A stretch of DNA of 64,000 bases, taken from NCBI RefSeq assembly GCF_020515625.1, contig NZ_JAIWPJ010000001.1, positions 1,178,001 to 1,242,000 on the forward strand. Reading direction: 5' to 3'. The position numbers and the translations under genes were made by a program. Source of the stretch: Natrinema amylolyticum. GTDB taxonomy: Archaea > Halobacteriota > Halobacteria > Halobacteriales > Natrialbaceae. Below are positions 44,469 through 53,653 of this stretch, piece after piece. Numbering within the stretch: position 1 is the first letter of the stretch; the number at the start of each line of letters is the position of its first letter. Under the pieces are notes generated by a model that saw only the letters and a list, made by a program, of their open reading frames with translations, had not been told where the DNA came from and did not search any database.

Positions 44469-44759
44469 CTAGAGTCGCTCCGTATTCACGTCGACGCCTG
44501 GCGGCAGCACGAGCAGAAAGCCTCGGAAGTGGACGAGTTCGCCGCCCGATTCCTTGACGTCCCGCGCGAACCCGGCGGCCAGTTCGTTGACGTTGCCCTC
44601 GACGCTCAGAATGAGGACGTTCCCCTTCGAGATCGCCTCGAGCCACTCGTCGGCCGGTGTCTCTCCGTCGAGGACGCCGAGAACGAGGCTGCCCTCGAGA
44701 TCGAGTTCGTCGTCGATGTGCTCCTCGACGGCCCGAAGGTCGAGGTCGAAATCGCTCAT
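44469..44759 (-). CDS. DUF5779-type small protein
   Basis: 96 residues from ATG 44759; the upstream in-frame extension is arginine-rich and falls in the hairpin array. An acidic N-terminus (DLDLRAVEEHIDDELDLEGSLVLGVLDGETP) is followed by an alpha/beta core: WLEAISKGNVLILSVEGNVNELAAGFARDVKESGGELVHFRGFLLVLPPGVDV. The family appears widespread in haloarchaea, and function is unknown. Confidence 0.75.
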   Translation of the reverse strand: MSDFDLDLRAVEEHIDDELDLEGSLVLGVLDGETPADEWLEAISKGNVLILSVEGNVNELAAGFARDVKESGGELVHFRGFLLVLPPGVDVNTERL

Positions 44760-44815
44760 ACCGGGTGGGTCGAACCGGGACGAGAAAAACGTTCGCCTCC
44801 GAACTTTTGCTCTGC

Positions 44816-44952
44816 GGGCGCGCCGGAGGCGCGCCCTCGGTAAAATCTCGAGAGAGCGCACAGCGCTCTCTCGGACCTCGCGGGAGCGAAGCTCCCGCTT
44901 AGCTTCGATGAAAAGCCTACGTCACCCCCTCAGCCGCGCCGGTGGCGCGGCT
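44816..44952. repeat. Array of four perfect stem-loops with 3-base loops
   Basis: Four back-to-back inverted repeats are each perfect with a 3-base loop. They are 44816-44836 (9-bp stem, loop GGA), 44849-44873 (11 bp, loop ACA), 44880-44898 (8 bp, loop GAA) and 44932-44952 (9 bp, loop GGT). They lie between two minus-strand genes. As RNA they would be very stable. As DNA they could be cruciform or nucleoid-protein sites. Confidence 0.7.
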
Positions 44953-45015
44953 TCGAGGGCTCCTCGGCCCGCTCGCTCACTCCGTTCGCTCACGGATGCT
45001 GTCGAATACGGATAA

Positions 45016-45471
45016 TCAGTCCATCGGGAACTCCTTCTGGAACCCACGGAACTCGGTGCGGTGGGCCTCCTCGTCCGCGAGGATCGTCACCGCGACATCC
45101 TCGGTGACCGGGTCGTTCGCCTCGGACGCGGCCTCGTGGAGCGACTGGTAGGTCTCGATCGCGTCGTTCTCGGCCTCGAGGACTCCCTCGATGACCGACT
45201 GAACGTCAGTCGTGTCTTCGGGCGGCTGGAGGCTGTGCTGGTTGGCCTCGAACGACTCCGACCCCGGCGGCGACTCGTCGAGTTGCTTCAGGCGCTCGCC
45301 GAGCATCCGCGCGTGGTCGAGTTCCTCCTGAATGTCCTCCTCGAGACTCGTCTTGACCTCCTCGGCGTGGATACCGTCGAGGACGATCGCGTTCGTCTGG
45401 TAGTTCATCACGGTCTCGAGTTCGTCGATGTACGCTCCCGTCAGTAGATCGGTGATTTCGTCGGTCGTCAT
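45016..45471 (-). CDS. Ferritin-like diiron protein
   Basis: 151 residues from ATG 45471. It is a four-helix bundle of rubrerythrin/ferritin-like type. DELETVMNYQTNAIVLDGIHAEEVKTSLEEDIQEELDHARMLGERLKQL carries the E-x-x-H site of the first helix pair. VLEAENDAIETYQSLHEAA and ILADEEAHRTEFRGFQKEF carry the second pair. It probably binds two irons for oxygen or peroxide reduction or iron handling, and partners are not evident. A TATA box 25 bp ahead points to a leaderless transcript. Confidence 0.85.
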   Translation of the reverse strand: MTTDEITDLLTGAYIDELETVMNYQTNAIVLDGIHAEEVKTSLEEDIQEELDHARMLGERLKQLDESPPGSESFEANQHSLQPPEDTTDVQSVIEGVLEAENDAIETYQSLHEAASEANDPVTEDVAVTILADEEAHRTEFRGFQKEFPMD

Positions 45472-45495
45472 GCGCGCCGACCTACCACGACCGAG

Positions 45496-45503
45496 CATAA
45501 AAC
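45496..45503 (-). promoter_or_regulatory. TATA box of the ferritin-like gene
   Basis: GTTTTATG on the minus strand lies 25-32 bp before ATG 45471. Confidence 0.55.
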
Positions 45504-45936
45504 ACCCACACGCGCGTTTGCTCCATTCGGGTCCGTGATTCGGGCGTCGCTCCCGGGACCCGTCGTCGCTCGTGGCGACGCGATCGCGGACGGTCGTGAC
45601 CACCCGAGCGCGGAGCCGGCCGACAGCCGAGTATGGACGTTCGTCCATTCTGTTCGCCCACAATTAGATGTGAGAATCATTCGGCCGGCTCGAGATCGGA
45701 TCAGCTGACCGAACGTCTATCGACGATCGCGCGCCAGCGCTCGAGCGGCTCGATTAAGACGGAATCGAGTATAATTCAGGGAGCGTTCTCGGGAATTGAC
45801 TCGAACGCCCGGTTCCATCTAAACAGTACTAGGAGATACGATCTGATAATAGGCCGCCGCAGTCGTGCGGTTTTCTAACTACTATGATCGATAGTGAACT
45901 TCTCGGCCACCGAACATCGTCGGCTACAGCGATAGT

Positions 45937-45944
45937 TTTATATA
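45937..45944 (+). promoter_or_regulatory. TATA box of leuA
   Basis: TTTATATA lies 28-35 bp before ATG 45972. It predicts a transcript starting at or a few bases before that ATG, which strongly supports 45972 as the native start and so the reality of the frame disruption downstream. Confidence 0.7.
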
Positions 45945-45971
45945 CTTCGTCGCACCTCGGATTCAGATACA

Positions 45972-47208
45972 ATGTCTTCACAAGACAGCCCATCCTCTGA
46001 CAACAGTCAGGGGGGTCGAGTTCTTCCAGGGCACGTTAGATTCCACTGACGAAATAGAGTCAGCACGTGTCTTCGATACGACCCTCCGGGACGGCGAACA
46101 GTCGCCCGGCACTTCGTTCTCCTACGACGATAAACGGCAGATCGCGTCCATCTTGGACGAGATGGGAACCCACGTCATCGAGGCCGGGTTCCCCGTCAAC
46201 TCCGACGCGGAGTTCGAAGCCGTTCGTGATATCGCTTCGGCGACCAGCTCGACGACCTGCGGCTTAGCCCGCGTCGTCGACGGTGACATCGAAGCGGCCC
46301 TCGATTCCGGCGTCGAGATGGTGCACACGTTCGTCAGCACCAGCGACGTCCAGATCGAGGACTCGATGCACGCCACCCGGGAGGAAGTCGTACAGCGCGC
46401 AGTCGAATCGGTCGAACGCATCACGGAGGCGGGCGCGACCTGCATGTTCTCGCCGATGGATGCGACTCGAACCGACGAGGAGTTCCTGATCGACGTGATC
46501 GAAGCGGTCACCGAGGCGGGAACCGACTGGATCAACATTCCCGACACCTGCGGCGTCGCCACGCCGACCCGATTCCGGGCCATGATCGAGAAGGTCTGTG
46601 CCCACACCGACGCGCGGGTCGACGTCCACGCCCACGACGACTTCGGGCTGGCCACCGCGAACGCCCTGGCCGGCATCGAAGCGGGCGCGGCACAGGCGCA
46701 GGTGTCGGTCAACTCGATCGGCGAGCGGGCCGGTAACGCCGCCTACGAGGAGTACGTGATGGCCGTCGAGTCGCTCTACCAGTGCGATACCGGTATCGAC
46801 ACGACGCGCATCACCGAACTCTCGGAGATCGTCGAGGAGAAGAGCGGCATGGATACGCCCGGCAACAAGCCGATCGTCGGCGACAACGCCTTCTCCCACG
46901 AGAGCGGCATCCACGCCGCCGGCGTCATCGAGAACTCCGACACCTTCGAACCCGGCGTCATGACCCCCGAGATGGTCGGTGCCGAGCGCCGACTGGTCAT
47001 GGGGAAACACACCGGGACTCACTCGGTCCGCGAGCGACTCGTCGAACGCGGCTTCGAGCCCACCGACGACCAGGTCCGAGCGGTCACCCGCCGCGTCAAG
47101 GACTACGGGGCCGAGAAGCGCCGAGTCACGGTCGACGATCTCGAGCGCTTCGCCGAAGAGGCTGGCATCGAGCGCCAGTCCGAGGAGGAGGAGGAGGTGC
47201 GCGTCTGA
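45972..47208 (+). CDS. leuA: 2-isopropylmalate synthase/citramalate synthase, frame-disrupted near the N-terminus
   Basis: About 411 residues if read through. From ATG 45972 the frame gives MSSQDSPSSDNSQGG and then stops at 46049. The conserved protein (EFFQGTLDSTDEIESARV, then the catalytic FDTTLRDGEQSPG at 46072-46110, HAHDDFGLATANALAG, and GIHAAGV) lies in another frame. That frame has no ATG, GTG or TTG before 46153, which is past the catalytic motif. Removing one G from the six-G run at 46010-46015 restores one continuous frame. This may be an assembly error or a true frameshift. The enzyme condenses acetyl-CoA with 2-oxoisovalerate or pyruvate. It lacks the C-terminal LeuA regulatory domain. 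It is the first gene of the ilv-leu cluster. Confidence 0.85.
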
Positions 47209-47530
47209 GGGATGTCTTCCTCGTTTGCCACCGTCCGCGAGCACCCGCTGTCGCACTCGAGCGGCCGGACCCGCGCGACTCGTAAGGATTATGACCCTCG
47301 AGAGAGCTACCTATGCAGTAATGACGGTCCGCGCTCCACTGTCGGCTCGCGTTCGCACGGTCGGCAGCAGCGCGCTCGCTCCGATTCGTATTGTAGGGGC
47401 GTTCTAGCCCCACTTCCAGTACCTCGTAGCCTCAGACCCGAATTGCATCGTTCTCCGAGCGATCAGCTATCCAGCAGATGACACACTACCGCACACAACT
47501 CGATCGCCAGACAACGGCGGGAGACAACCG
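47209..47530. other. leuA-ilvB spacer with possible leader peptide
   Basis: 322 bases between leuA and ilvB. It contains a TATA-like TAAGGATTA at 47283-47291, a 28-codon ORF at 47321-47407, and a GGGGC/GCCCC stem at 47396-47411 whose loop and second arm hold the ORF's stop codon. The remaining 120 bases before ilvB show no further structure. Confidence 0.5.
47321..47407 (+). CDS. Candidate leader peptide upstream of ilvB
   Basis: 28 codons, MTVRAPLSARVRTVGSSALA then PIRIVGAF; an in-frame ATG at 47291 would extend it to 38. A TATA-like element 30 bp upstream would make the 47321 ATG nearly leaderless. About one third of its residues are Val, Leu or Ile, the end products of the operon. Its stop codon lies at the loop and second arm of a small GC-rich hairpin. 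This resembles an attenuator peptide, but ribosome-mediated attenuation is not established for haloarchaea, so the call is tentative. Confidence 0.3.
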   Translation: MTVRAPLSARVRTVGSSALAPIRIVGAF

Positions 47531-49348
47531 ATGAGCGAACGCGCAGCAGAGATTTCGCCAGCGGACGACGAACAGGACGACGACCAGATCACCGACAGCG
47601 CCGCGCCCGACGCGGTCACCGAGGACGGGACGGCGAGCGACGCCGAGACCGCGACCGACCCCGTCACGACGGGTGCCGAGTCGGTCGTTCGCGCACTCGA
47701 GAACGCAGGCGTCGAGTGCGCCTTCGGCGTGCAGGGCGGGGCGATTATGCCCGTCTACGACGCCCTCTACGATTCGGACATTCGCCACGTGACGATGGCC
47801 CACGAGCAGGGCGCGGCCCACGCGGCCGACGCCTACGGCATCGTCTCGGGCGAGCCCGGCGTCTGTCTCGCGACGTCGGGGCCGGGCGCGACCAACCTGG
47901 TCACCGGGATCGCGGACGCCGACATGGACTCGGATCCGCTGCTCGCGCTGACCGGTCAGGTCCCGACGGAGTTCGTCGGCAACGACGCCTTCCAGGAGAC
48001 CGACACCACCGGCGTCACGACGCCGATCACGAAAGACAACTCCTTCGCGAGCGACTCGGATCGCGTCGGCAGCGACGTCAGCGAGGCGTTCGCCCTCGCC
48101 GGCGCGGGCCGACCGGGGCCGACCCTAGTCGACCTGCCGAAAGACATCACGAAGGGCGAAACCGATCAGGAGCCCGACGATCCGAAAGTTCCCGACACCT
48201 ATCAGGTGCAGGAGCGAGCGGATACGGAAATCGTCGAGGCCGCGGCCGAGCGCATCGAGAACGCCGCTCGTCCGGTCATGCTGCTCGGCGGCGGCGTCAT
48301 CAAGGGCGAGGCCAGCGAGGCCTGTCGGGAGTTCGCCATCGAACACGAGATTCCGGTCATCACCACGATGCCCGGCATCGGTGCGTTCCCCGAAGATCAC
48401 GAGCTCTCCCTCGAGATGGCGGGGATGCACGGCACGGGGTACGCTAACATGGCGATCACCCACTGCGACACGCTGATCGGGATCGGCACCCGATTCGACG
48501 ACCGGCTGACCGGCGGGATCGAGACCTTCGCGCCCGATGCGGAGCTCATCCACGTCGACATCGACCCCGCGGAAATTTCGAAGAACATCCACGCGGACTA
48601 CCCGCTGGTCGGCGACGCCGAAACGGTCGTCGAACAGTTGGCCGACGCGGTCGACGAATCGCCGGACGCGACGAAGTGGCGTGCCCAGTGCCAGCAGTGG
48701 AAGTCCGACTACTCGATGGCCTACGACGCGCCGAAGGACGAACCGGTCCAGCCGGAGTTCGTCGTCGAGGCCTTGGACGAGGCCACGAGCGACCGAGCCA
48801 TCGTCACGACCGGCGTCGGCCAACACCAGATGTGGGCCTGCCAGTACTGGACCTACACCGAGCCCCGCACCTGGGTCTCGAGTCACGGACTCGGAACGAT
48901 GGGGTACGGTCTGCCGTCGGCGATCGGCGCGCGAATCGCGGCCGACGACGATCAGGAGGTCGTCTGTATCGACGGCGACGGCTCGTTCCTAATGACCTTA
49001 CAGGGCCTGTCGGTCGCCGTCCGCGAGGAACTCGACATCACCGTCGCCGTGCTCAACAACGAGTACATCGGCATGGTCAGACAGTGGCAGGACGCCTTCT
49101 TCGACGGCCGTCACTCCGCGTCGGACTACGGCTGGATGCCCGAATTCGACAAGCTCGCCGAGGCGTTCGGTGCCGAGGGCTTCCGGATCGACGACTACGA
49201 CGACGTCGCCGAGACGATCGACGCCGCGATCGCGTACGACGGTCCCTCGGTGATCGACGTTCACATCGATCCCGACGCCAACGTCTATCCGATGGTTCCG
49301 AGCGGCGGCGATAACGGCCAGTTCGCACTGGCGGAGGACCAGCTATGA
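47531..49348 (+). CDS. ilvB: Acetolactate synthase large (catalytic) subunit
   Basis: 605 residues. After a 45-residue acidic N-terminal tail come the ThDP-enzyme domains. The pyrimidine-binding domain has GVECAFGVQGGAIMPVYDAL, the catalytic Glu in TMAHEQGAAHAADAYG, and ATSGPGATNLVTGIADA. The central domain has PVMLLGGGVIKGEA. The ThDP-binding motif is CIDGDGSFLMTLQGLSVAVREELDITVAVLNNEYIGM. It condenses two pyruvates, or pyruvate with 2-oxobutyrate, for valine/leucine and isoleucine synthesis. The stop overlaps the ilvN start (ATGA). Confidence 0.96.
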   Translation: MSERAAEISPADDEQDDDQITDSAAPDAVTEDGTASDAETATDPVTTGAESVVRALENAGVECAFGVQGGAIMPVYDALYDSDIRHVTMAHEQGAAHAADAYGIVSGEPGVCLATSGPGATNLVTGIADADMDSDPLLALTGQVPTEFVGNDAFQETDTTGVTTPITKDNSFASDSDRVGSDVSEAFALAGAGRPGPTLVDLPKDITKGETDQEPDDPKVPDTYQVQERADTEIVEAAAERIENAARPVMLLGGGVIKGEASEACREFAIEHEIPVITTMPGIGAFPEDHELSLEMAGMHGTGYANMAITHCDTLIGIGTRFDDRLTGGIETFAPDAELIHVDIDPAEISKNIHADYPLVGDAETVVEQLADAVDESPDATKWRAQCQQWKSDYSMAYDAPKDEPVQPEFVVEALDEATSDRAIVTTGVGQHQMWACQYWTYTEPRTWVSSHGLGTMGYGLPSAIGARIAADDDQEVVCIDGDGSFLMTLQGLSVAVREELDITVAVLNNEYIGMVRQWQDAFFDGRHSASDYGWMPEFDKLAEAFGAEGFRIDDYDDVAETIDAAIAYDGPSVIDVHIDPDANVYPMVPSGGDNGQFALAEDQL

Positions 49349-50007
49349 AACGAGGACTCGAGGGCCCCGAACCGGAGGAACGACCGACCCCGTCGGGACG
49401 GCGCAACAAGCAGGGCATTCGCATCGACCCCGAGGTCGAAGCGACTCACGAGCCCCGTCGGACCGTGATCTCGGCGCTGGTCGAACACGAACCCGGCGTG
49501 CTCTCCGACGTCTCGGGACTGTTCTCGAGACGACAGTTCAACATCGAGAGCCTGACCGTCGGCCCGACCGAAGACGACGACCGCGCCCGAATCACGATCG
49601 TCGTCGAGGAGCCCGATCCAGGGATCGATCAGGTCGAGAAACAACTGCGCAAGCTCGTGCCGGTCATCTCCGTGCGCGAACTCGAGCCCGACGCGATGCG
49701 ACGGGAACTCGCGCTCATCAAGGTCGACGCCACGGATCCGGCACAGGTCAACGCCGTCGCAGAGATGTACGACGCCGAGACGGTCGACTCGAGCCCGGAG
49801 ACGGCGACGATCGAAGTGACCGGCGCGCGCCCGAAGATCGAGGCCGCGGTCGAGACGTTCAGCCAGTTCGGTATCCGGGAGATTTCCCGGACAGGGACGA
49901 CGGCACTGGCCCGCGGAACGGACCGAACCGCGGCGGCCGAATCGACAGCACAGCCCGCCGACGAGGCGAACCACGGCGACAACTACCAGACAGCAGACGA
50001 TGACTGA
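49345..50007 (+). CDS. ilvN: Acetolactate synthase small (regulatory) subunit
   Basis: 220 residues. An ACT domain starts near residue 34 ([41 protein letters not shown]), where valine is bound in this family. A second ACT-like C-terminal domain includes [27 protein letters not shown] and [20 protein letters not shown]. It activates IlvB and confers feedback control. Both ends overlap neighbours (ATGA with ilvB, 8 bp with ilvC), indicating tight co-translation. Confidence 0.95.
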   Translation: MKRGLEGPEPEERPTPSGRRNKQGIRIDPEVEATHEPRRTVISALVEHEPGVLSDVSGLFSRRQFNIESLTVGPTEDDDRARITIVVEEPDPGIDQVEKQLRKLVPVISVRELEPDAMRRELALIKVDATDPAQVNAVAEMYDAETVDSSPETATIEVTGARPKIEAAVETFSQFGIREISRTGTTALARGTDRTAAAESTAQPADEANHGDNYQTADDD

Positions 50008-51058
50008 CGAATTCACCACCGACATTTACTACGACGACGACGCAGACGTATCGACGCTCGACGACGACACCGTGGCCGTGCTCGGCTACGGGAGCCAGGG
50101 CCACGCCCACGCGCTGAATCTCCACGAGAGCGGGGTCGACGTGATCGTCGGCCTGCGTGAGGGATCGGCCTCGCGATCGGCCGCCGAAGCCGACGGGCTG
50201 ACGGTCGAGACCCCCGATGACGCGGTCGCAGCGGCCTCATACGTCTCCGTGCTGGTGCCCGACACCGTGCAGTCGGACGTCTACGACGCCGTCATCGAGC
50301 CGAACCTCGAGGCGGGCGACACGCTGCAGTTCGCTCACGGGCTGAACATCCACTACAACCAGATCGAGCCGCCGGAAGACGTCGACGTGACGATGGTCGC
50401 GCCCAAGAGCCCGGGCCACCTCGTCCGACGAAACTACGAGAACGACGAGGGGACCCCTGGTCTGCTGGCGATCTACCAGGATACGACGGGCGATGCCGAG
50501 GAGCGCGCCCTCGCGTACGCAAAGGGTATCGGCTGTACCCGTGCCGGCGTCATCGAGACGACGTTCCAGGAGGAAGTCGAGTCCGACCTCTTCGGCGAGC
50601 AGGCCGTCCTCTGTGGCGGCGTCACCGCGCTGGTCAAACACGGCTACGAGACGCTGGTCGACGCGGGCTACTCGCCGGAGATCGCCTACTTCGAGTGCCT
50701 CAACGAGCTCAAGCTGATCGTCGACCTGATGTACGAGGGCGGCCACTCCGAGATGTGGGATTCGGTCTCCGACACCGCCGAGTACGGCGGCCTCTCCCGT
50801 GGCGACCGGATCGTCGACGAGAACGTTCGCGAGAACATGGAGGAGACGCTCGAAGAGATCCAGAACGGCGAGTTCACGCGCGAGTGGATCCTCGAGAATC
50901 AGGCCGGTCGCCCGAGCTACACCCAACTTCGGCAGGCCGAGAAGAACCACGAGATCGAGGAAGTCGGCGAGCGACTGCGCGACCTGTTCGCGTGGGCCGA
51001 GGAAGGAGACGAGAGCGAAACCGAAGACGAGTCCGTCCAGGTGCAGGCGGACGACTGA
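50000..51058 (+). CDS. ilvC: Ketol-acid reductoisomerase
   Basis: 352 residues. The NADPH-binding Rossmann motif is [25 protein letters not shown]. It is followed by [24 protein letters not shown] and the knotted C-terminal domain with [21 protein letters not shown] and [24 protein letters not shown], which supply metal ligands. This is the short class I form, with an acidic C-terminal extension of about 20 residues. It converts acetolactate to 2,3-dihydroxyisovalerate. Confidence 0.96.
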   Translation: MTDEFTTDIYYDDDADVSTLDDDTVAVLGYGSQGHAHALNLHESGVDVIVGLREGSASRSAAEADGLTVETPDDAVAAASYVSVLVPDTVQSDVYDAVIEPNLEAGDTLQFAHGLNIHYNQIEPPEDVDVTMVAPKSPGHLVRRNYENDEGTPGLLAIYQDTTGDAEERALAYAKGIGCTRAGVIETTFQEEVESDLFGEQAVLCGGVTALVKHGYETLVDAGYSPEIAYFECLNELKLIVDLMYEGGHSEMWDSVSDTAEYGGLSRGDRIVDENVRENMEETLEEIQNGEFTREWILENQAGRPSYTQLRQAEKNHEIEEVGERLRDLFAWAEEGDESETEDESVQVQADD

Positions 51059-51068
51059 GAGCGAACCC

Positions 51069-51353
51069 ATGACAGAGAACGATAACACGGACACGATGGC
51101 TGACGTCAGCCACACGAACCCTTACACGGGGGAGACGGCTGGCCGACTGTTCAGCCGCGGGCCGATCGTCGCGGCCGACGGCGGGACGTCAGACGTGACG
51201 GAGGCCGACGAAGACGAGAGTACCGATACAGGCGGAACGATGCGCGACGTCGATCACACGCCACCGAGGGAGGCCGACGACGCGAACCGCGTCTTCGAAC
51301 GCGGGACCGAACATGGACGACGAACAGAGAGCGACACGGTAGTAGAGGAATGA
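51069..51353 (+). CDS. Small acidic protein with duplicated motif, in ilv-leu operon
   Basis: 94 residues of hydrophilic, probably disordered sequence. One motif appears twice: [23 protein letters not shown] and [23 protein letters not shown], sharing M-x-D-V-x-H-T-x-P and R-x-F-x-R-G. It is 10 bp after ilvC, and its end overlaps the leuC start by 4 bp (ATGA), so it is translated within the operon. No enzyme motif is visible. A structural or regulatory link to the branched-chain enzymes is inferred only from position. Confidence 0.75.
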   Translation: MTENDNTDTMADVSHTNPYTGETAGRLFSRGPIVAADGGTSDVTEADEDESTDTGGTMRDVDHTPPREADDANRVFERGTEHGRRTESDTVVEE

Positions 51354-52771
51354 GTAAGGGCACACTGTACGACAAGGTCTGGGATCGACACAAAGTCACC
51401 ACGCTGCCGACGGGACAGGATCAGCTGTTCATCGGGCTCCACCTCATTCACGAGGTGACCAGTCCGCAGGCGTTCGGGATGCTCCGCGAGCGCGACCTCG
51501 AGGTCGCCTTTCCCGAACTGACCCACGCGACGGTCGACCACATCGTCCCGACGGCCGACCAGTCCCGCCCCTACAAGGAGGACGCGGCCGAGGAGATGAT
51601 GGCCGAACTCGAGGAGAACGTCCGCGACGCGGGCATCGAGTTCTCGGACCCGACGACGGGCGATCAGGGGATCGTCCACGTCATCGGTCCGGAGCAGGGC
51701 ATCACCCAGCCCGGCAAGACGATCGTCTGTGGCGACAGTCACACCTCGACTCACGGTGCCTTCGGCGCGCTCGCGTTCGGCATCGGCACCTCCCAGATCC
51801 GCGACGTGCTCGCGACGGGAACCGTCGCCATGGAGAAACAGAAGGTCCGCAAGATCCAGGTCGACGGCGAACTCGGCGAGGGCGTCGAGGCCAAGGACAT
51901 CATCCTCGAGATCATCCGCCGACTCGGCACCGAGGGCGGCGTCGGCTACGTCTACGAGTACGCCGGCGAGGCCATCGAGAGCCTCGGCATGGAAGGTCGG
52001 ATGTCGATCTGTAACATGTCCATCGAGGGCGGCGCTCGCGCGGGCTACGTCAACCCCGACGAGACCACCTACGAGTGGATGAAAGAGACGGACTACTTCC
52101 AAGAGAACCCGGCGAAGTTCGACGAGCTAAAGCCGTACTGGGAGTCAATTAGATCTGACGAGGACGCTGACTACGACGATATTGTCCACATCGACGCGAA
52201 CGAACTCGAGCCGGTCGTCACCTGGGGGACCACGCCCGGTCAGGGGATCGGTATCTCCGATCCGATCCCGGAGCCGGAGTCCCTTCCAGCAGAGAAGCAG
52301 GACACTGCCCGGCGCGCCCAAGAACACATGCGCGTCGAACCCGGCGACACGATGGAGGGCTACAACATCGACGTGGCCTTCCTCGGCTCCTGTACGAACG
52401 CTCGCCTGCCGGACCTGCGACGCGCCGCCCGGATCGTCGAGGGACGGGAGGTCGCCGACGACGTCCGCGCGATGGTCGTCCCCGGCAGCCAGCGCGTCCA
52501 GAAGGCCGCCGAGGAGGAAGGGCTCAAGGACACCTTCGAGGAAGCCGGTTTCGAGTGGCGTAACGCCGGCTGTTCGATGTGTCTGGGCATGAACGAGGAC
52601 CAACTCGAGGGCGACGAGGCCTGTGCCTCCTCCTCGAACCGGAACTTCGTGGGCCGCCAGGGATCGAAGGACGGGCGGACCGTCCTCATGAACCCGCGGA
52701 TGGTCGCGGCGGCAGCGATTACCGGCGAAGTCTCTGACGTGCGCGATCTGAAGGAGGTGAATCTGGCGTGA
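51350..52771 (+). CDS. leuC: 3-isopropylmalate dehydratase large subunit
   Basis: 473 residues, the usual aconitase-family length. It begins [42 protein letters not shown]. The 4Fe-4S cluster cysteines lie in [19 protein letters not shown] and in the pair [15 protein letters not shown], and [16 protein letters not shown] appears here as [14 protein letters not shown]. With LeuD it isomerises 2-isopropylmalate to 3-isopropylmalate. A 70-bp gap containing a perfect hairpin separates it from leuD. Confidence 0.95.
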   Translation: MSKGTLYDKVWDRHKVTTLPTGQDQLFIGLHLIHEVTSPQAFGMLRERDLEVAFPELTHATVDHIVPTADQSRPYKEDAAEEMMAELEENVRDAGIEFSDPTTGDQGIVHVIGPEQGITQPGKTIVCGDSHTSTHGAFGALAFGIGTSQIRDVLATGTVAMEKQKVRKIQVDGELGEGVEAKDIILEIIRRLGTEGGVGYVYEYAGEAIESLGMEGRMSICNMSIEGGARAGYVNPDETTYEWMKETDYFQENPAKFDELKPYWESIRSDEDADYDDIVHIDANELEPVVTWGTTPGQGIGISDPIPEPESLPAEKQDTARRAQEHMRVEPGDTMEGYNIDVAFLGSCTNARLPDLRRAARIVEGREVADDVRAMVVPGSQRVQKAAEEEGLKDTFEEAGFEWRNAGCSMCLGMNEDQLEGDEACASSSNRNFVGRQGSKDGRTVLMNPRMVAAAAITGEVSDVRDLKEVNLA

Positions 52772-52775
52772 CTCG

Positions 52776-52794
52776 CGAGATGCTACGCATCTCG
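52776..52794 (+). repeat. Intercistronic hairpin between leuC and leuD
   Basis: CGAGATGC-TAC-GCATCTCG is a perfect 8-bp stem with a 3-base loop, located 4 bases after the leuC stop. There is no T-run after it, so it is more likely an RNA-stability or processing element than a terminator. Confidence 0.5.
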
Positions 52795-52841
52795 GATATG
52801 CGAATGCGTCCGGAAACGAGCGGAGCGAGTGAGGTGGACGC

Positions 52842-53477
52842 ATGAGCGACGAAGTCGAAATTCCGGAAGTCAACTACGTTGCCGGCTCGGGCATCCCGAT
52901 TCGGGGCAACGACATCGACACCGACCAGATCATCCCCGCGCGGTTCATGAAGGTCGTCACCTTCGACGGGCTGGGCGAGTTCGCGTTCTTCGATCTGCGG
53001 TTCGACGACGACGACAATCAGAAGGAGCATCCGTTCAACGAGGACCGATTTCAGGATTCCTCGGTGATGGTCGTCAACAGCAACTTCGGCTGTGGCTCCT
53101 CCCGCGAGCACGCGCCCCAGGCACTGATGCGCTGGGGCATCGACGCGATCATCGGCGAGAGCTTCGCCGAGATCTTCGCGGGGAACTGTCTGGCGCTCGG
53201 CATTCCGACCGTGACCGCCGATAGCGAGACGATCGAGGACCTCCAGGACTGGGTCGACGCGAACCCCGACGCCGAGATCGACATCGATATCGAGGCCGAG
53301 GAAGTGACCTACGGCGACGAAACGATCGACGTCACCGTCGACGACGCCCAGCGCAAGGCCCTCGTCGAGGGCGTCTGGGACACGACGGCGCTGATGAAAT
53401 CGAACGCCGGTGCGGTCCGCGAGAAGGCTCGAGAACTGCCGTACGTCGACGACGCGGCGATCCCCGAAGCCGAGTAG
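52842..53477 (+). CDS. leuD: 3-isopropylmalate dehydratase small subunit
   Basis: 211 residues. The swivelling domain has GIPIRGNDIDTDQIIPARFMK near the start, the substrate-binding NSNFGCGSSREHAPQAL, and IIGESFAEIFAGNCLALGIPTV. It forms the complete dehydratase with LeuC. The ATG at 52842 is preceded by GAGGTGG. It is the last gene before the transporter that interrupts the leucine set; leuB lies about 4 kb downstream. Confidence 0.94.
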   Translation: MSDEVEIPEVNYVAGSGIPIRGNDIDTDQIIPARFMKVVTFDGLGEFAFFDLRFDDDDNQKEHPFNEDRFQDSSVMVVNSNFGCGSSREHAPQALMRWGIDAIIGESFAEIFAGNCLALGIPTVTADSETIEDLQDWVDANPDAEIDIDIEAEEVTYGDETIDVTVDDAQRKALVEGVWDTTALMKSNAGAVREKARELPYVDDAAIPEAE

Positions 53478-53607
53478 GCAGCGCTCGTTTTCGCGACTCG
53501 TTTTCACCGTTTACCGCGTTCGATCGATTCGTCTGAGTCACGTCTCATCCAATCGGCCTCGAGCGACGGATTTGCACCGTGGTACCACACCGGAACCGGC
53601 AGGAGAC

Positions 53608-53633
53608 CGCCGAAATCGCGAGATATTTCGGCG
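53608..53633. promoter_or_regulatory. Operator-like dyad before the EamA gene
   Basis: CGCCGAAAT and ATTTCGGCG (53608-53616, 53625-53633) are perfect 9-bp arms around an 8-base centre, 20 bp before ATG 53654. A 10-bp palindrome, GTGGTACCAC, lies at 53579-53588. They are likely sites for a dimeric regulator. Confidence 0.5.
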
Positions 53634-53653
53634 ACAGTCCGATACCGTTCAGT

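Larger units (their letters stand above)
45472..45971. other. Gene-free region before leuA
   Basis: 500 bases, with the ferritin-like gene's TATA box (45496-45503) at the left and that of leuA (45937-45944) at the right. The middle is AT-richer, with no frame showing haloarchaeal coding bias. No riboswitch or tRNA fold is recognised. Confidence 0.5.

Noticed and set aside
45633-45878. 81-codon ORF before leuA
   Set aside because: The product is basic and Ser-rich, without the acidic bias of the proteome, and has no promoter or ribosome-binding site in place.
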